Shown: positions 45,963-57,861, counted from the first letter of the stretch. The stretch: DNA of 64,000 bases from Diplosphaera chodatii (GCA_032358165.1 JAALGY010000052.1:1054001-1118000); one strand, 5' to 3'. The notes: a model not told the origin generated them from the sequence alone. Numbers and translations are program-made.

Positions 45963-48206
45963 TCACAGCTGCTCGGTACCCAGGACTTCATATGCTCGCT
46001 GCACGGCCAGAAACTGTGCCGCTGCTTCCTGCTGCTCCTCCACTGCCGCCGCCGCCCACCTGTCGGGGTGCCACCGGGCCGCCTGCCGCCTGTACGCGCG
46101 GCGGATCGCGGCCCCGTCAGCGCCTGGTCCGATGCAGAGGACGGCGTAGTAGCCGCTGCTTCCTTTGATGTCGGCAGCCTGCATCGCAGGGAAAGCTGTG
46201 AACGTATGCAGTTCCAGAAGCTTTGCTCACTTGTGACGCCAGGGCCAACAGTGATCAGCAGTCAGACCCTCGAGCACGGCTTCACAGCAGCGCGCGGGCG
46301 CCCCGCCCACCTGTGCGCCCGGCGTCGCTCCACGGCGCCGGCCCCGCAGCGCGAGCGCGGCGGCGGCCTGCAGGCGCGGCAGCAGGCCGGGGGTGCGGGG
46401 CGCCGCCGCCATGACCGCCTGCAGCGCCAGCAGCGCCGCCTGGTGCCCCCCCGCCGCCCCCAGCACCTGCTGCCACGCGGCTGGCCTCAGCCTGGCGACC
46501 CTGCTCTGGGTGCGCAGCCCGTCTCAACGACCACCAGCGGTGCCACAGAGGGCCACGCTGCTGCATTCGCAGCCCGGGCAGTGTGCCCCTGCATGGCCGA
46601 GGCTGCCGTGCTCAGGGGGTGTGACACGCCCATGTCGAGGCACGTCGACACCATGCGACCGGCGAGCCCCGGCACTGGCACGTGCACCATGCCGCTGGGC
46701 AGCGGCCCCACCTCGGCCTGCAGCAGCAGCGCCCCCACGTCGCCCGGCTGGGCGGCCAGCGCCGCGCCGATGTCCGCCCGCGCCGCCTCCAGCCGCCCCA
46801 GCCGCAGCGCCGCCCGCGCCCGCAGCTGCAGCACACGGGCCTCCAGGCCGGGGGCGCCCCGGTGTCCGATGTCCGACAGCAGACGCCCACAGCCGCTGAT
46901 GCAGTCCTGCTCCCGGCCTGCAGGGCACGAGCGGGCCATTGCCCAACCTGCCTGCTGCCCAATGAAGCAGGTATTCGCCAAAAGACAACAGGTGGTGTAG
47001 TGTGCGGCGCAAGCTGTTGCTGATGCGCACCATCGTCAGCAGCAAGCTCTGCGCTCTGCAGCGATGCCGTCAGCGGACGCAGCCACTGCAGCAGCCGCGC
47101 CAGCTTGCATGGCCCACAGGGGCTGCCACCACTGGAGTTGGTGCCATCATCGCCAGCGGCTGGTTGCCTGCAAGTCGCTGCCTCGAGGCAGCTGACGGCG
47201 GCAGGCAGGTCGCCCTGCCGCCACGTCGCCTCGGCCTGCAGGTAGGCCCGGTCCGCTCCAGCGTCCATGTCGTGCAGCTCGTCCGCTGCTGCGGAAAGGC
47301 GCCTTGCAAGGATGAGAGCCTGCAGCATGAATGCATGGCAACATGAGCCGCATCGGCGCTTTCAGCAACATGCGGCGGGCAGCCTGCAGATCGCATGGTC
47401 GAGCAACAGCACCTGGTGTCTCTATGCTGCCTTGCCGACGAAAGGCAGGGCGCACCTCAACGTGTGCCAAGCGGGCAGCGCGCAGGCCGGGGTTTGCCGC
47501 CAGCATGGCGTCGGCCGCCAGCAGCGCCTCTGCTGCTGCCTCTGGCGAGGGCGCCCCGTCCGGCAGCGGCGCCCGTGCGCCGTCAGACGCTGCGGACCGC
47601 TGCGCAGCCTCGGCGTGCTGCGCTGCCAGCCGTGCCGCTGCCCTGGCGCCGGCCTGCAGCACGAAAGCCATGCTACACGAACTGGGTGCAGGCTGCTGTC
47701 GACCAGGTGCTCGGCTCGTGTGCAGCAGCAGCAACACCAACAACAACAGCCGTGGCACATGGCTCGTATGCTACAGCTCAACCCGCTAGCCAAATGCACA
47801 GCCCACCTCTGCTGCTGCCAGGCCCGGGGAGAGGCGCAACGCATTGTCGAAGTACTCCAGGGCTGCCTCCGGCTGCTGCAGCGCCAGGGCCGCCTGGCCG
47901 CCGCGCAGTCGTGCACGCACGTGAGCAGGGTCCCGCTGGACGGCGTTCGCTGCGTCCGCCGCGGCAACGTCCGCCCTGCCCAGGCGCAGCGCCGCGGCCG
48001 CCCTGTGCACGGCCAGCGACTCGTCGCTGTGTGAGTGCGCTGCGGGCCCTCAAGCTCGTTGCTCATGTTGCTCGGTTGCAGCAGCTGCTGAAAGAGATGC
48101 ATGAGTTGCCGCCCTGCTTCTGTGCAGCTGCCTCGCACCGGTTTGCATGGTAGGTTGCACGCTGCGGGCACAGCCGTATGGCTTCCGTGAAATGCTCGAA
48201 TGCCAT
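45963..48206 (-). CDS. TPR + C-terminal J-domain co-chaperone (DNAJC7/p58IPK-like)
   Basis: CDS is complement(45963..46178, 46311..46466, 46712..46917, 47031..47319, 47456..47653, 47807..48026, 48139..48206), 450 residues. TPR-type helix pairs run through most of it: MAFEHFTEAIRLCP, ADVAAADAANAVQRDP, ALEYFDNALRLSPG, and a later AALRLGRLEAARADIGAAL. The last exon is a J domain with the HPD motif (ARWHPDRW, followed by FLAVQRAYEVLG), which stimulates Hsp70 ATPase. Helix I is unusual (GYYAVLCIGPGADGAAIR instead of YYxxLGV). TPRs typically bind Hsp70/Hsp90 tails, so a cytosolic chaperone adaptor is likely. The ATG at 48206 leaves a rather short first TPR; in-frame sequence continues upstream (GVTARQRGRHS), so a further 5' exon is possible. 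Confidence 0.8.
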
Positions 48207-48289
48207 GCTGTGCCGACCACGCTGTCGGGCTGTAACTCCCAGATCATTCTGCCTGCATCAATTGCAATTTTGCTCTTGTATCATGCTGT

Positions 48290-48900
48290 TTAATGCTTTT
48301 GGGTCAAGGCTGCCTTCATGATCAGGATCAGCACGCCTCGCCTGTCAGCCTCTCTGTCGTCGTAGTCACCGTCTGCCCACCACGGCGTCTTGTCAGGCGC
48401 CTTTGTCTGATCGTTCCAGATTGCGTCGACTGCAGCGGTCTCATGGGCGATGCGCTCAAGAAGTCGCAGCACTTCTGGGTGGGTGCCTTCGCCGAGGCAC
48501 TGAGCTCTCCAAGCGAAGTCGCCAGCCTTTGCCCTCCGCCAGGCATTCGCTACCACGCCTGCACGCATAGAATGCACGTTGGAATGTGGGTAACATGTGT
48601 TGTGATTGTTCTGGCGTGCGGCAGGTAGACAAACATGTCTGCACATTGGTCCTGTGTACTGGCCTGGGTCTGAGGATAGCTCAGGTGATGCCGTCATCGC
48701 CGCACAGAAACAGCACTATGACAATTAAGATAGTTGCACCACATCGCGTTCAGGACGCCCGCTCGTGATATGCGAGCTCCAAGCGCTCACCGACTGTTCA
48801 TCATGCGAACGGGCGGCATCCAGGTGTAAATTGCAAAGGTGACTTGCGACAGCGCAACAGCGAGTGAGAAGCAGGACCAACAGGCAGCTGTCAGGGTTCT
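48290..48900 (-). CDS. Small hypothetical gene, structure uncertain
   Basis: The clearest exon is complement(48290..48558), with an acceptor after TGCGTGCAG. It encodes about 88 residues including HPEVLRLLERIAHETAA and IWNDQTKAPDKTPWWADGDY, ending IMKAALTQKH and a TAA stop. An upstream segment near 48790-48890 reads as a hydrophobic stretch (SCFSLAVALSQVTFAIYTW) with a GTGAGC donor after MMNSR. I could not join the two in phase, and no convincing ATG was found. I do not recognise the protein. Its stop is only 83 nt before the TPR-J gene's ATG on the same strand, which is tight for two separate transcripts. Confidence 0.35.
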
Positions 48901-49897
48901 AAGCCTGCATGGGCGTTGCAGCAGTGTTTTGCACCTGCGTCAGTTCCCAGATGCTTGAAGAGGCAGCAGGATGCTGGATGCTGTAACGTACAGAGGAAGC
49001 AATGGCTAATGGAGCAGGGCGGCCTCCGCTTCTTGCAACTACTTGTAGTTGTCGCCCAGCGCATCGGATCAAATTCCGAGGGACAGCAAACAACAGCCGC
49101 GACACGGTCAAGAGCTCGACAACTGCGTTCGACTCAACAGCAGGCAGCTGCACAGCAAATGCATCTAGCTGCGTGCCCGTCTGGTATCGGCAGGCGATTC
49201 AATGGGATGGTTGGTACGAAACAAACACCAAACTGGGGTTGCGCCATCCCCATACGACTTCGGAAACCAACAGAAAAGTCGACGGTCCTCGGTCGAGGAC
49301 GTATTCCCTTGTCTGTCTTGGCTGCACAATAAACTGAGGGTGTGACTTCACAACAACCCTGTTGGTGGCCGGCAAATGCATTTGCCGCCGCCACACCCGA
49401 CCCCAGCTGCCAGCTAGTAACGTGTGTAATATTGGCTGCGCCGCCAACATTGGGCCAAACGGCCATGTGACGGCAGCATTGTGTCTGTCGCATATCTTGA
49501 TGTGGTGCTCCTCTCATATGAGCCGGCATGAACCGGCACGAAGTTGCTCCACTTTTGCTACGCTCCTGCCCTGCTGCTGCTGACCCCTTTCAAGACCCGC
49601 CGCGGTGAATGCCAGGTCCTGCGATCCCTCGCGGCTGCTGTCTCCCGGAACCACGTCACTACCCTGAAGCCAGCGGGCGGCGGCGCATGCTCGTCTGGGA
49701 CGACGAGTCACCAGTGCGGCCGCCGTCAGCTGCGCAGGGTGCGGTTTGACTGAGGGCGCTGCGTGCACCATTGCTGCTGCTGCTGATGCCGCCGCTGCCG
49801 CCGCCGCCGCTGCCCGGCGCCTCGCCATACTGCTGGGGATCAAGCGCTTCGAGCGCCCTCCAGCCAGTTGCCTTAACCCCCTTGCTGGCATGCCAGC
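48901..49897. other. Intergenic, possible 5' region of the small gene and SnRK2 3' flank
   Basis: About 1 kb without a supported gene. One open stretch on the minus strand (48899-49153) lacks an ATG and any recognisable domain. Confidence 0.35.
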
Positions 49898-50947
49898 TCA
49901 GAAGGTGACAGAGATGACGGGCTCGCCGGGGCTGCCACGCTTCTGCGCTTGGTGGATGAGGGCGTCGATGCGGCTCATCACCTCGTCGATGCCGTTGGCC
50001 TCGCGCATGTACCAGTCGTTCATCTGGATGGCGCCGCTGGGCAGGGCGTGCGTGAACCAGGGGTGGTTCTTGATGTCCTCCATGCTGAGGCGCTGCTCGC
50101 TGTCCGCCACCAGCAGCCGCGTCAGCAGGTCCTTGCACTCGGCCGACACCTGCACATCCGGCGGCATGTGGTAGGTGGCTGTGACGATTTTGCGGATGTA
50201 GTCGGGCTCCTTGTTGCTGAAGGGGTAGCAGCCATAGAGCATGGCATACAGGATGACGCCACATGACCAGATGTCCGCTTTCTTTGCATCGTAGCGGTTG
50301 CCGCCGTAGATGATCTCCGGCGCCATGTAGATGGGCGTGCCCACGCCTGTTTTCGCTGACGAGTTTTGTTCGTGCTTGGAGTAGCCGAAGTCGCAGATCT
50401 TGAGCAGCGGCCGGGTGCCGTCGCTGCCGTCGCGGTCCAGCAGCAGATTTTCCAGCTTCAGGTCCCGGTTTGCCACCCCCTTGTTGTGGCAGTAGTCCAG
50501 CCCGATGATGAGCTGCTGGAAGATCCAGCGGGCCTGCGACTCCAGCAGACGGCAGTGCGGCCTGTGGCGGCAGATGTACTTGAACATGTCGCCGCCCTGC
50601 GCATACTCCATGGCAATCGCCAGGTGCGTCTGGGTCAAGAACACCTCCTTCAACGACACGATGAAGGGGTGCTTCAGGCTGCTCTGATGCACGATCTCGC
50701 GCTTCACGTATGTCTTAAAATTCTTAACGAAGTCCCCGCGAGGCAGCAGCTTGATGGCAATCTCGCCGCCGCCCACTGACTGTGGATCTCGCGCTCGCAG
50801 CACGACTCCGAAGGTGCCCTCGCCCAGCACTCCCGTCTGCTCATAGCGGCCCAGGTCCACGCTCTGCAGCTTGTCCGGCAAGCTGGGTGCATCGGCGGGC
50901 ATAGGCGGCGGCATTTGTGGTAGCTGCCTCATCACGGCTGCGCTCAT
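49898..50947 (-). CDS. SnRK2: SnRK2-type serine/threonine kinase
   Basis: One exon, 349 residues, close to the family's usual length. SnRK2 kinases relay osmotic stress, sulfur and nutrient signals in plants and green algae. Visible are the Gly loop GEGTFG (42-47), catalytic Lys in IAIKLL (66), catalytic loop NRDLKLEN (160-167), DFG in CDFGYSK (186-188), activation loop GVGTPIYMAPE and the SnRK2-like HPWFTHALP near the end of the kinase fold. The HRD histidine is Asn, which I recall in other algal SnRK2 proteins. After the kinase domain there is only a short tail, and I see no strongly acidic ABA-type box. The N-terminal 25 residues are Met/Pro-rich. The lack of introns contrasts with most neighbours. 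Confidence 0.95.
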   Translation of the reverse strand: MSAAVMRQLPQMPPPMPADAPSLPDKLQSVDLGRYEQTGVLGEGTFGVVLRARDPQSVGGGEIAIKLLPRGDFVKNFKTYVKREIVHQSSLKHPFIVSLKEVFLTQTHLAIAMEYAQGGDMFKYICRHRPHCRLLESQARWIFQQLIIGLDYCHNKGVANRDLKLENLLLDRDGSDGTRPLLKICDFGYSKHEQNSSAKTGVGTPIYMAPEIIYGGNRYDAKKADIWSCGVILYAMLYGCYPFSNKEPDYIRKIVTATYHMPPDVQVSAECKDLLTRLLVADSEQRLSMEDIKNHPWFTHALPSGAIQMNDWYMREANGIDEVMSRIDALIHQAQKRGSPGEPVISVTF

Positions 50948-51721
50948 GGCAGATCACCCAGCATGCCTTGGCTGTCCTCCTTGCCAGCAGAAAGCCTGCC
51001 TGTCCACAGAGATCAACAACGGCTCCAGCCCTGGCGTCGGGCTCACAGCCGGCTGGGCGAGCGGCGCACAGTCGCAAGCTACCGTGAGGCCTGGGCCGGC
51101 CAGTCGCCTCGCTGGCGGAAGCGCGGTGCCAAGTTCCAGACGCTGCACAAGCGTGGCACAGCACCCAGCTCAGCGCCTGCTGCGGATCCGGCGGGGGCGT
51201 GGGCGCGCAGCTGTGACGCTTGCAGTACAGGTACGCTACACTTGCGCCGGGTCAAGCGGCTCTGGCGCCTGGCCCGGGGCCGCGCTCACACAAATGTCGG
51301 AGGCAGGGCCCTGAGAGGGTGTTGCCAGGTGTCTGCAGCGACTGAACTGTGCGCAGCGCGACAGAACTGGACTTCAGCAAGTCAGTTAAGCTTGGGGGCT
51401 GCGACTGTTGATGCAGCTGCGGGGCAAGCGGGTGCTCGGGTGCTCGAGGCGGTGAGCGCTGCGAAATCTCTGACAGTGAACTCCACCCGGTGGCGGGTAG
51501 CCGGGTTCTGATCGATCTTGGTGGGAGCCCTCCGGCCCCATAGTAGGGTGCGGGCAGACAGCCGTTACAACCTTACACAGGGCTTTCCGGGCCACACTCA
51601 CACAGAGCTGTCGGTTCCCTTGAGCTGCGCACAACCCTGACATGAAGCATGCACATGTATGTCGTGATGCCAGCGGCAGGGCGAGACGGCGGCGAGGCCG
51701 CCGCTCCACCTGCTCATAACA
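50948..51721. other. Intergenic between SnRK2 start and snurportin stop
   Basis: About 770 bp. A 182-codon plus-strand frame (50963-51511) is open but Arg/Ala-rich with no family resemblance, so I treat the region as promoter plus 3' flank. Confidence 0.4.
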
Positions 51722-54403
51722 TCAAGTTTGCATGCCCGCCTGCAGCAAACCCGCCTGGCTGGCATCCAGGAGCGTCTGCAGCGTCAGCGGCTCCCGGCGC
51801 GCCAGGTACTGAAACAGGACCTTGCTGATGGTGTCGGCGCGTCCGCGGCGACTGTGTGCGCTGCCCTCGTACCGCAGGTCTGCCCCCACAGGGTTGCCAT
51901 CCACCACCTGCAGGCCGCCGGGGCCAATGGAGAAGCGCATCAGCCTGCCGGGCACAGGCGGCTTGCCTCCCGCCGCCACTAGATTTTCCACCGCCGCCCG
52001 CCCCAGCACGACTGGATCCTCGTCCCCCGTCACCAGCGTGCCATCGTCCCGATACTCCAGCACCACTTGCTGCATGCAGAGTGGCCACGAAAGTGAGAGC
52101 AGAGCCAGGCTGTACAACTCCATGTGACATCTGCTCGTACTGCTGTGAACCCGTAGCCGGCTGACGTGGCCCCCAGCCCTGATTGACCCACATCTCCCTC
52201 GATCACTGCAAGCCGTGCCTCATGGGCCAATGTAGCTGCACAACCGACTGGACACCACACTGCGATCCTTACAAACTGCATCATCCGGTGCAGATGGAAT
52301 GCTGCCCTGGGATTGCTGCCGGCTGTGGTGCCCCACGACACCACCCATCAGGCTAGTGACGACTCAGTACTGATGTCAAGGCTGACATACTGGAATTATG
52401 CAACGAAGTCTGGCCCAGCTGAGGGCCTTGCATCGAGGCCGTGGCCTACCAGCAGCGGGCGCCTGGCGCAGGACAACAGCACCATGCGACGTGTCTTGTC
52501 AGCACGTGCTCTAGCAGCACAGCACTGAGTGCTCATACATTTGTCCTTCTGCTACCTGAACCCGCCCAGGTCAGTCGACTAGGCCAGCCCTGAACAGGAT
52601 ACCACGTCTCTAAGACACGGGCCGAATGTGCGGCTACTGCCACTGCGAGCGAAACGTTGCGTAGATTATCTACCCTATGACCACTAAGAGGACAACAGAG
52701 AGAGCACGGCACCTGATGCTGCAGTGGCTGCCCATTGAGGTCGGTGTCCAGCAGGAAGCGGCAGCAAGAAGCGTCCTTCCAGATGAGGGCCAGCGGCGAC
52801 TGGCCCAGCGTGTAGTGCCCTTCCTTGTGCAGCAGGTACAGCCCATCGCGCTGGAATGCCACCGCCTCCGAGTGCGCTGATCGCAGCCCGCCTGCACCGC
52901 AGGTCAAGCACCATGAGGGCAGGCTCAACACGACAGGTGCTGGACGCTGCATGAACCCGGCGGTCCACAAAAAAGACGAGGTACAATGCAACCTGTCACC
53001 ACTCGGACTGCAAGAGCTCACTCTGTGCACTACAGCAGAACTGGTGGGTTGCAGTCAGTTGGCTTCCTGGTTGCAGCACACAGTCCTGCTGCAATCCCTG
53101 TCTATCAGCCGCGCATGGTGGCACATCTCCACAGCAGCATACCTGGCGTCGCATGGTAGGCGGGCAATGCCACAATGCTGTAGCGGTTGTGGTTGCTGCC
53201 TGACTGTGCAGCATCTGTCTCTGCCAACTTGCTGGCCACCCAGAACAGCCGGAACTCTGCATTGCAATCATACAGCGCATAACCCTGCAACAGATGGTGC
53301 CAGCAGTCTGTACTTGTCAGTCGCCGCATCTGCGACATCAAATGTCAGCACTGATGCAGGCACCAGACACGACTCGATGCTTGTACCTTCCAGCACATCA
53401 TGTCCATGACATAATATATCTGGTTTTGCGGGTGATATATCGCATCAAGAATGCAGAAGGCGTCTCCTGACAACTGCACTCTGGACAACACAATGGATCA
53501 GAGCCCTTCTTAAGCACGAATTGCCGCATGTGCACCTCCTGTGTTGCCAGCGATGGCAGGTCGCATGCCGCGAGAGACAGCATCAGCTGATGCATGCTAC
53601 TGTGCAACATGCAGCAAACCGCAGGTGTGAGCAGGCTGTGTCGATAGATGCACTGGGAACGAGATCTGTGGCGTGCCTGCGTATGGCGTGAGCCGCCTGG
53701 CAGCGCTGATGGAAAGCGCGCCATCTGCACCCCGCTGCGCATGCGGGCAACTGTCTGTCCACCGCTTGCGATCAGCAGGCAGCGCTGTCCCTCTGGCCGC
53801 GGCAAGACATACCTGCGTATGGTGATTTTGGCGTGTGGCTGGCATTGCATGATACACACGGTACTGATGGCTACAGCCACGCAAGCAGGTTTTGCAGTCA
53901 TCGTGTGCATTACAGAACATTCCTCACCACTCAGTGGCGAGGTTTGGCGGCACGTCTATCAGCCACTCTGGCCGCATGAGCTGGCGTGACCAGTGCTCTC
54001 GCACAGACTCTGCATGTGCATCACCACTGCCGCTTGCATGATGACCCGATGCCCGCCGCGCTTCGGCAGCCCCATCCCCGTCCGCCATATCCAGGTCCTG
54101 AGGGTGAGTGCCACTGGGATGAGGGCTCCGTACCGCCAGACGTGATATTTGAGGCAGCTTACAGTGCTGCTGTCGCGCTGCATGCCAGCAATGGTTGCAG
54201 CACACCACCTGTGACGTAGCGACACGGACGGCGTCCATGGCCAGCTTACGGGCTCGCGCAGTGGCATCATCTCGCGCTGCCTGCTGCCGCTCGAGTGCCT
54301 CTTCACGCCGCCGCTGTGCATGCCGCACAGGGCGCAAGGCTCTGGGGTTCCTGCGGCTGGGACTTTGTGGTTCTGACGGTGATGATTGCAATGGTGAGCT
54401 CAT
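51722..54403 (-). CDS. SNUPN: Snurportin-1 (m3G-cap snRNP import adaptor), plant type
   Basis: Exons, minus strand: 54209..54403, 53928..54097, one starting at 53812 whose 3' limit I could not fix, 53387..53473, 53143..53284, 52713..52891 and 51722..52069. Snurportin binds trimethylguanosine-capped snRNAs and importin-beta to carry snRNPs into the nucleus. The Arg-rich N-terminus (RRNPRALRPVRHAQRRREEA) looks like the importin-beta-binding helix. The cap-binding domain shows WSRQLMRPEWLIDVP, WYVLPRPEGQRCLLIASGG, ILDAIYHPQNQIYYVMDMM with CWK, then GYALYDCNAEFRLFWVASKL and DGLYLLHKEGHYTLGQSPL, each aligning with human snurportin. The last exon (EYRDDGTLVTGDEDPVVLG onward) is the extra C-terminal domain of plant versions. 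The unresolved junction follows LPGGS and may use a GC or weak GT donor. Confidence 0.9.
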
Positions 54404-54826
54404 TTCACACGTCGGAGGATCGCATTTGTCACTAGAGGCTGACTGAGCGTTCAAGCATGCTTCCGACCGGTGGCCTGAACTTGATGTTGTGTGTTGCCGA
54501 CACAACTCTACAGTCAGCGTGGGTGATCGCGAGCTGACGTCAATCGGTCATCAACGCGCTGATACAACGTGCTGTGTCTCTAGCACACATATCATATGAT
54601 GGAGTCTGACGCATTTTGTTGCACAGAAGCTGACCTGGCATGTTACTGCAATGAGAGTCCCTGAACTTAACTTCACCTCGATCATCCCGTGGACCTTGTA
54701 CATACCGGTACTTGTCTGTTACAGTACTCAATGACTGCGTTGTCTACCATTCACGAATCAACAGGAGGCTGCTCGCCATCAGGTCTGTGGCAGCGGGCGG
54801 CCACCCTGCCTGCCCGAACAGCCGCA
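54404..54826. other. Intergenic between snurportin start and kinesin-tail copy
   Basis: About 420 bp. The last 150 bp (from about 54678) already belong to the duplicated kinesin 3' flank. Confidence 0.45.
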
Positions 54827-55432
54827 TCACTTGCTGGCGCCCGCTGCCCTTCGTGCAGTGCCCACCTCGCATGCGTTCACCTGCGCAGTGCAAGCAAAGC
54901 AGCTCAGCAGTGACCAGGACCTGTCGAGGCATTTGCTGCAGCGCGCTGCAGCCAGCAGCGGCCGTGGCACGCACCTTGGCGGCAAAGCGCAGGGAGTACA
55001 GCGACTCTGGCACAGCGGCTGGAGCCGGTGCAACATTCACAAACATGAGCGTCTTCGCATCGCCCCCCAGCGCCGGCTGCACACGATGACATGTGCAGGT
55101 CAGCAGGCTGCCGTGTGCGACAGCGTCACATGGCAGGTGGCAAATTTGCAGCGCCGGCTGCACACGATGACACGTGCAAGTCAGCAGGCTGCTGTGTGCG
55201 ACAGCGTCCCATGCCAGGTGGCAGATTTGCGAGCATCACGGGATGCAGAGGCGAATTTGGGGCACTTGCACCTGCAGCAGCCAGGTGAGCTTGGAGTTGC
55301 GGTATGGGATGTGCGCCTCCTTGTTGGCCAGCGCCATGATGACGTCACCTGCACATGAGCAGGGGCAGCATGGTGATGGGCCGCCTTTTGGTATGGCCGG
55401 TCCCCTGGACCACTGTACACAGCAATGGGTAC
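54678..55432. repeat. Segmental duplication copy A (matches about 57862-58545)
   Basis: Near-identical to the 3' end and 3' flank of the kinesin gene downstream, including introns. Copy A also carries an internal tandem duplication of about 81 bp (55070-55150 and 55151-55231). Confidence 0.85.
54827..55348 (-). pseudogene. Truncated kinesin-14 3' end (three terminal exons only)
   Basis: Exons complement(54827..54880, 54975..55076, 55272..55348) encode the last part of a kinesin motor: [20 protein letters not shown], then [17 protein letters not shown] and the end [16 protein letters not shown]. All three frames are still open and the exon lengths (54/102/77) equal those of the complete gene. 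No upstream motor, coiled coil or start codon is present, so it cannot make a kinesin alone. It may instead serve as the 3' UTR of the unknown gene just upstream (55513-57423, same strand). Confidence 0.75.
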
Positions 55433-55512
55433 CTTCGGCTGCGCTGTGTTGCCGCATCTGGAATCTTATCACGCCACAGTGGCATGCATGGGGCACAGGA
55501 TCTCACCAGCCC

Positions 55513-57423
55513 TCATGTGCCAGCTGCCCACTCTGCGAGCCGCTTCAGCTGCCGCCGCCGCGGTTGTTGCGGCCTCTGAAACCGCTGGCACGCCTTGCGA
55601 AGCGTGTCGCCGACAACTTGACACTCACGGCACATGCCCGTTGCTGCCTTGTTGCTGTGCGATGGCAGCTTGACGAGCTGGCAGCCGGTGCGCTGTTCTG
55701 CCGCCACAGCGCGCACAGTCCAGTCGATGAGCTTGCCGCCACTTCTGAAGCTGTCCCGAAACACCCGAGCCGTTGGCTGGCCAGCATCGCCAGCAGCGAA
55801 GATGGCTTCATTGCGCCGCGACTGCATGACAGGCTGAAAGCGGGGGCTGCAGTTCCCGGTGCAGATGTGCAGGCTGCCAACCACCCGCAGCGCCGCTTGC
55901 AGCTGAGCCACGCTGTGGATGCGCTCTGGCATGCGGGCGGCAATGAGCGAGCTGCTGAGCTGCTGCTGCACGATACATACTTGCCATTGGCCGTCAGGCG
56001 CGATGCGCAGCAGGCGCTCTACTGTGTCGCCGCGCATGCAGCGGAGCGCCAGGCTGGCGGCGTCTGCGCCGACTGCCCACTGCTTTGCCAGTGCGGGCGC
56101 AACAGCCAATGCGGCGTGGACCTCTGCAATGCTGGGCGCAGCTTGGCGCTGATGCGTGGCCACGCTGTCTGCTGGCTGGTTGCCGAGCGTCAGCAGGCTG
56201 GCGGCCACATCCAGGAAAGACGCTGTGGAGGCATCACAGTCCCGAAGGGCCTGAGCACGGTTGCTGCTCCTTGGACAGCTGGCAGCACCTGTGCGCACGC
56301 CACTGCTGTCGCCGTGCGGGCCGCACCCGCCCACGGCGCCGCCTGGCACGCTGGGGGTATTGCCGCTGCCTGGCTGGCGTTCGCAAGCTGCTGCTGCTTC
56401 TGCTTCTGCCTGCTGCTGGACAACGAAAGCCGCGAGATCAGTCACAGTGGGCAGATCAGCCTGCCGCCTTGCCCGCTGTGCAGCCCGGCGCATGCTGCCG
56501 GCGCTTTGAGGCGGGCGTTCCGCGCTGCCGATCTGCATGGCTGCCTCCCTGGCTGGCGGCACGCCAGCCAACGTGTCGCCAGCTGTAGGGGCTGTCAGCC
56601 GTTGCGCCAGCACCTGCTCCACAGATGGTGGCATAGGCTGAGCTGCGGGCGCTTCTCTTGCAGCTGTCGCTTGCGGCACTGCTGCACGCGGCAGAGCTGC
56701 TTCGGGCGCCCACTGCGGCTGCATGCTGCTGTTGAGCAGTGCCCGCATGGCATCGAACTGCTCCACCTGCCAGCCGAAGGCATAGGGGCCGGACACCTTC
56801 GTCTTGTCGTTGGCAGCCCCCCGAGCTGCATTGGCATCCGCCACTGCTGCTGTGAGCAGCCGGCTGGTTGAGCCGCACGCTGGCGAGCCACGCCCACGCT
56901 TTGGCTGAATGCGACTCGCCGTCAGCTGGGTCCCCACAGGCTGCAGGCTGCCGTCCGGGCGGCGCAGCTGCCGCTGCGCATGGTACGCTGGGCCGCCTGC
57001 TGTTCCCCCTTCTGACGTCCAAAGCAGGTAGATGATGCCAAAGAGCACCAGCTCGATGGTGTAGCCCACTGGCACCGCTACGCCTCGCTCCGCAGGGTTC
57101 GGAGCAGTCTCGCCGTTGATGACATGCCGCCATTGGTCGGGCACGGGGCCGCAGTAAGGCCTGCAATACCAGAGACGCCCTGTAGATCATACAGATAAGC
57201 TTGTGAGCATCAGATGATACAGCGAGCATGGCACAACACAGTGTACCCTGACGCACCTGCCAGTGGACACCAGCTTGGCCTTGAGGTAGCAGTGGCTTCC
57301 CCGGACAAGCTCGATTGGAAGGAAGTCCTGAAGTCCTTGCGCTGTGCGCGCGGGCAGGTCTTGGCTGCTGTGCGTGATACCGTCTTCACACCAGCGGTAG
57401 ATTGAGTCTTTAGATGTCGGCAT
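55513..57423 (-). CDS. Unrecognised 604-residue protein between two kinesin-tail copies
   Basis: CDS is complement(55513..57160, 57257..57423); one intron, phase 2. The start is MPTSKDSIYRWCEDGITHSS. A hydrophobic stretch (YTIELVLFGIIYLLW, about residues 90-105) follows. The middle is Ala/Gln/Arg-rich and probably disordered. The last 150 residues look folded: IHSVAQLQAALRVVGSLHIC, ARVFRDSF, LIDWTVRAVAAEQRTGCQLV and MCRECQVVGDTLRKACQRF, with several Cys that could bind a metal. It ends in a basic tail. I do not know the family. The long exon, Cys-rich end and flanking duplicated DNA would fit a mobile-element protein, but a transposase or integrase motif is not visible. Confidence 0.6.
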
Positions 57424-57861
57424 CAGGCCTGCATGCAAACAACATGCTATAAACGCGATTCATCACGACCGCAAATGCTGAAGGGCCTGTAAACACATTT
57501 GCGGGTGATACTATAGGTCTTACACCTTGGCAGGGGCCCTGAGACGCATCGCTGAGGCCGTGTTGCGGTGGATTGGCCCTATGTTTGAAAGGCTCTCACG
57601 GCCAGCTGCCCGCTAAGCCGCTCTCGTCCCTGTAGCAGTATGATGTTCACGAGAGGAATTGACTGACGTTGCAAAGGCGCTTGGCGATAGACAGCCCGTG
57701 CACGAAGATCGACGCTGTCAAATTCGCCTCCTGAAAAACAGCTCGGGGCCGGAAGCGGACCACGGGAAGCACAGTTGGCGCCAGGGGACCAGAAGTTCTG
57801 TTCCCCTTGGTTGGCCGTGTCTCCCCCTTCTTTTGCTCCCCTTGCACCAAGCTACGGTAGT
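57424..57861. other. Intergenic between unknown gene start and kinesin 3' flank
   Basis: About 440 bp, presumably the promoter of the unknown gene, ending where segmental duplication copy B begins. Confidence 0.4.

Noticed and set aside
50963..51511. 182-codon plus-strand frame between SnRK2 and snurportin
   Set aside because: Arg/Ala-rich composition, no domain, no splice or homology support.
54827..55348. Calling the kinesin-tail copy a functional gene
   Set aside because: Exons are intact but the motor core, neck, coiled coil and a start codon are missing.
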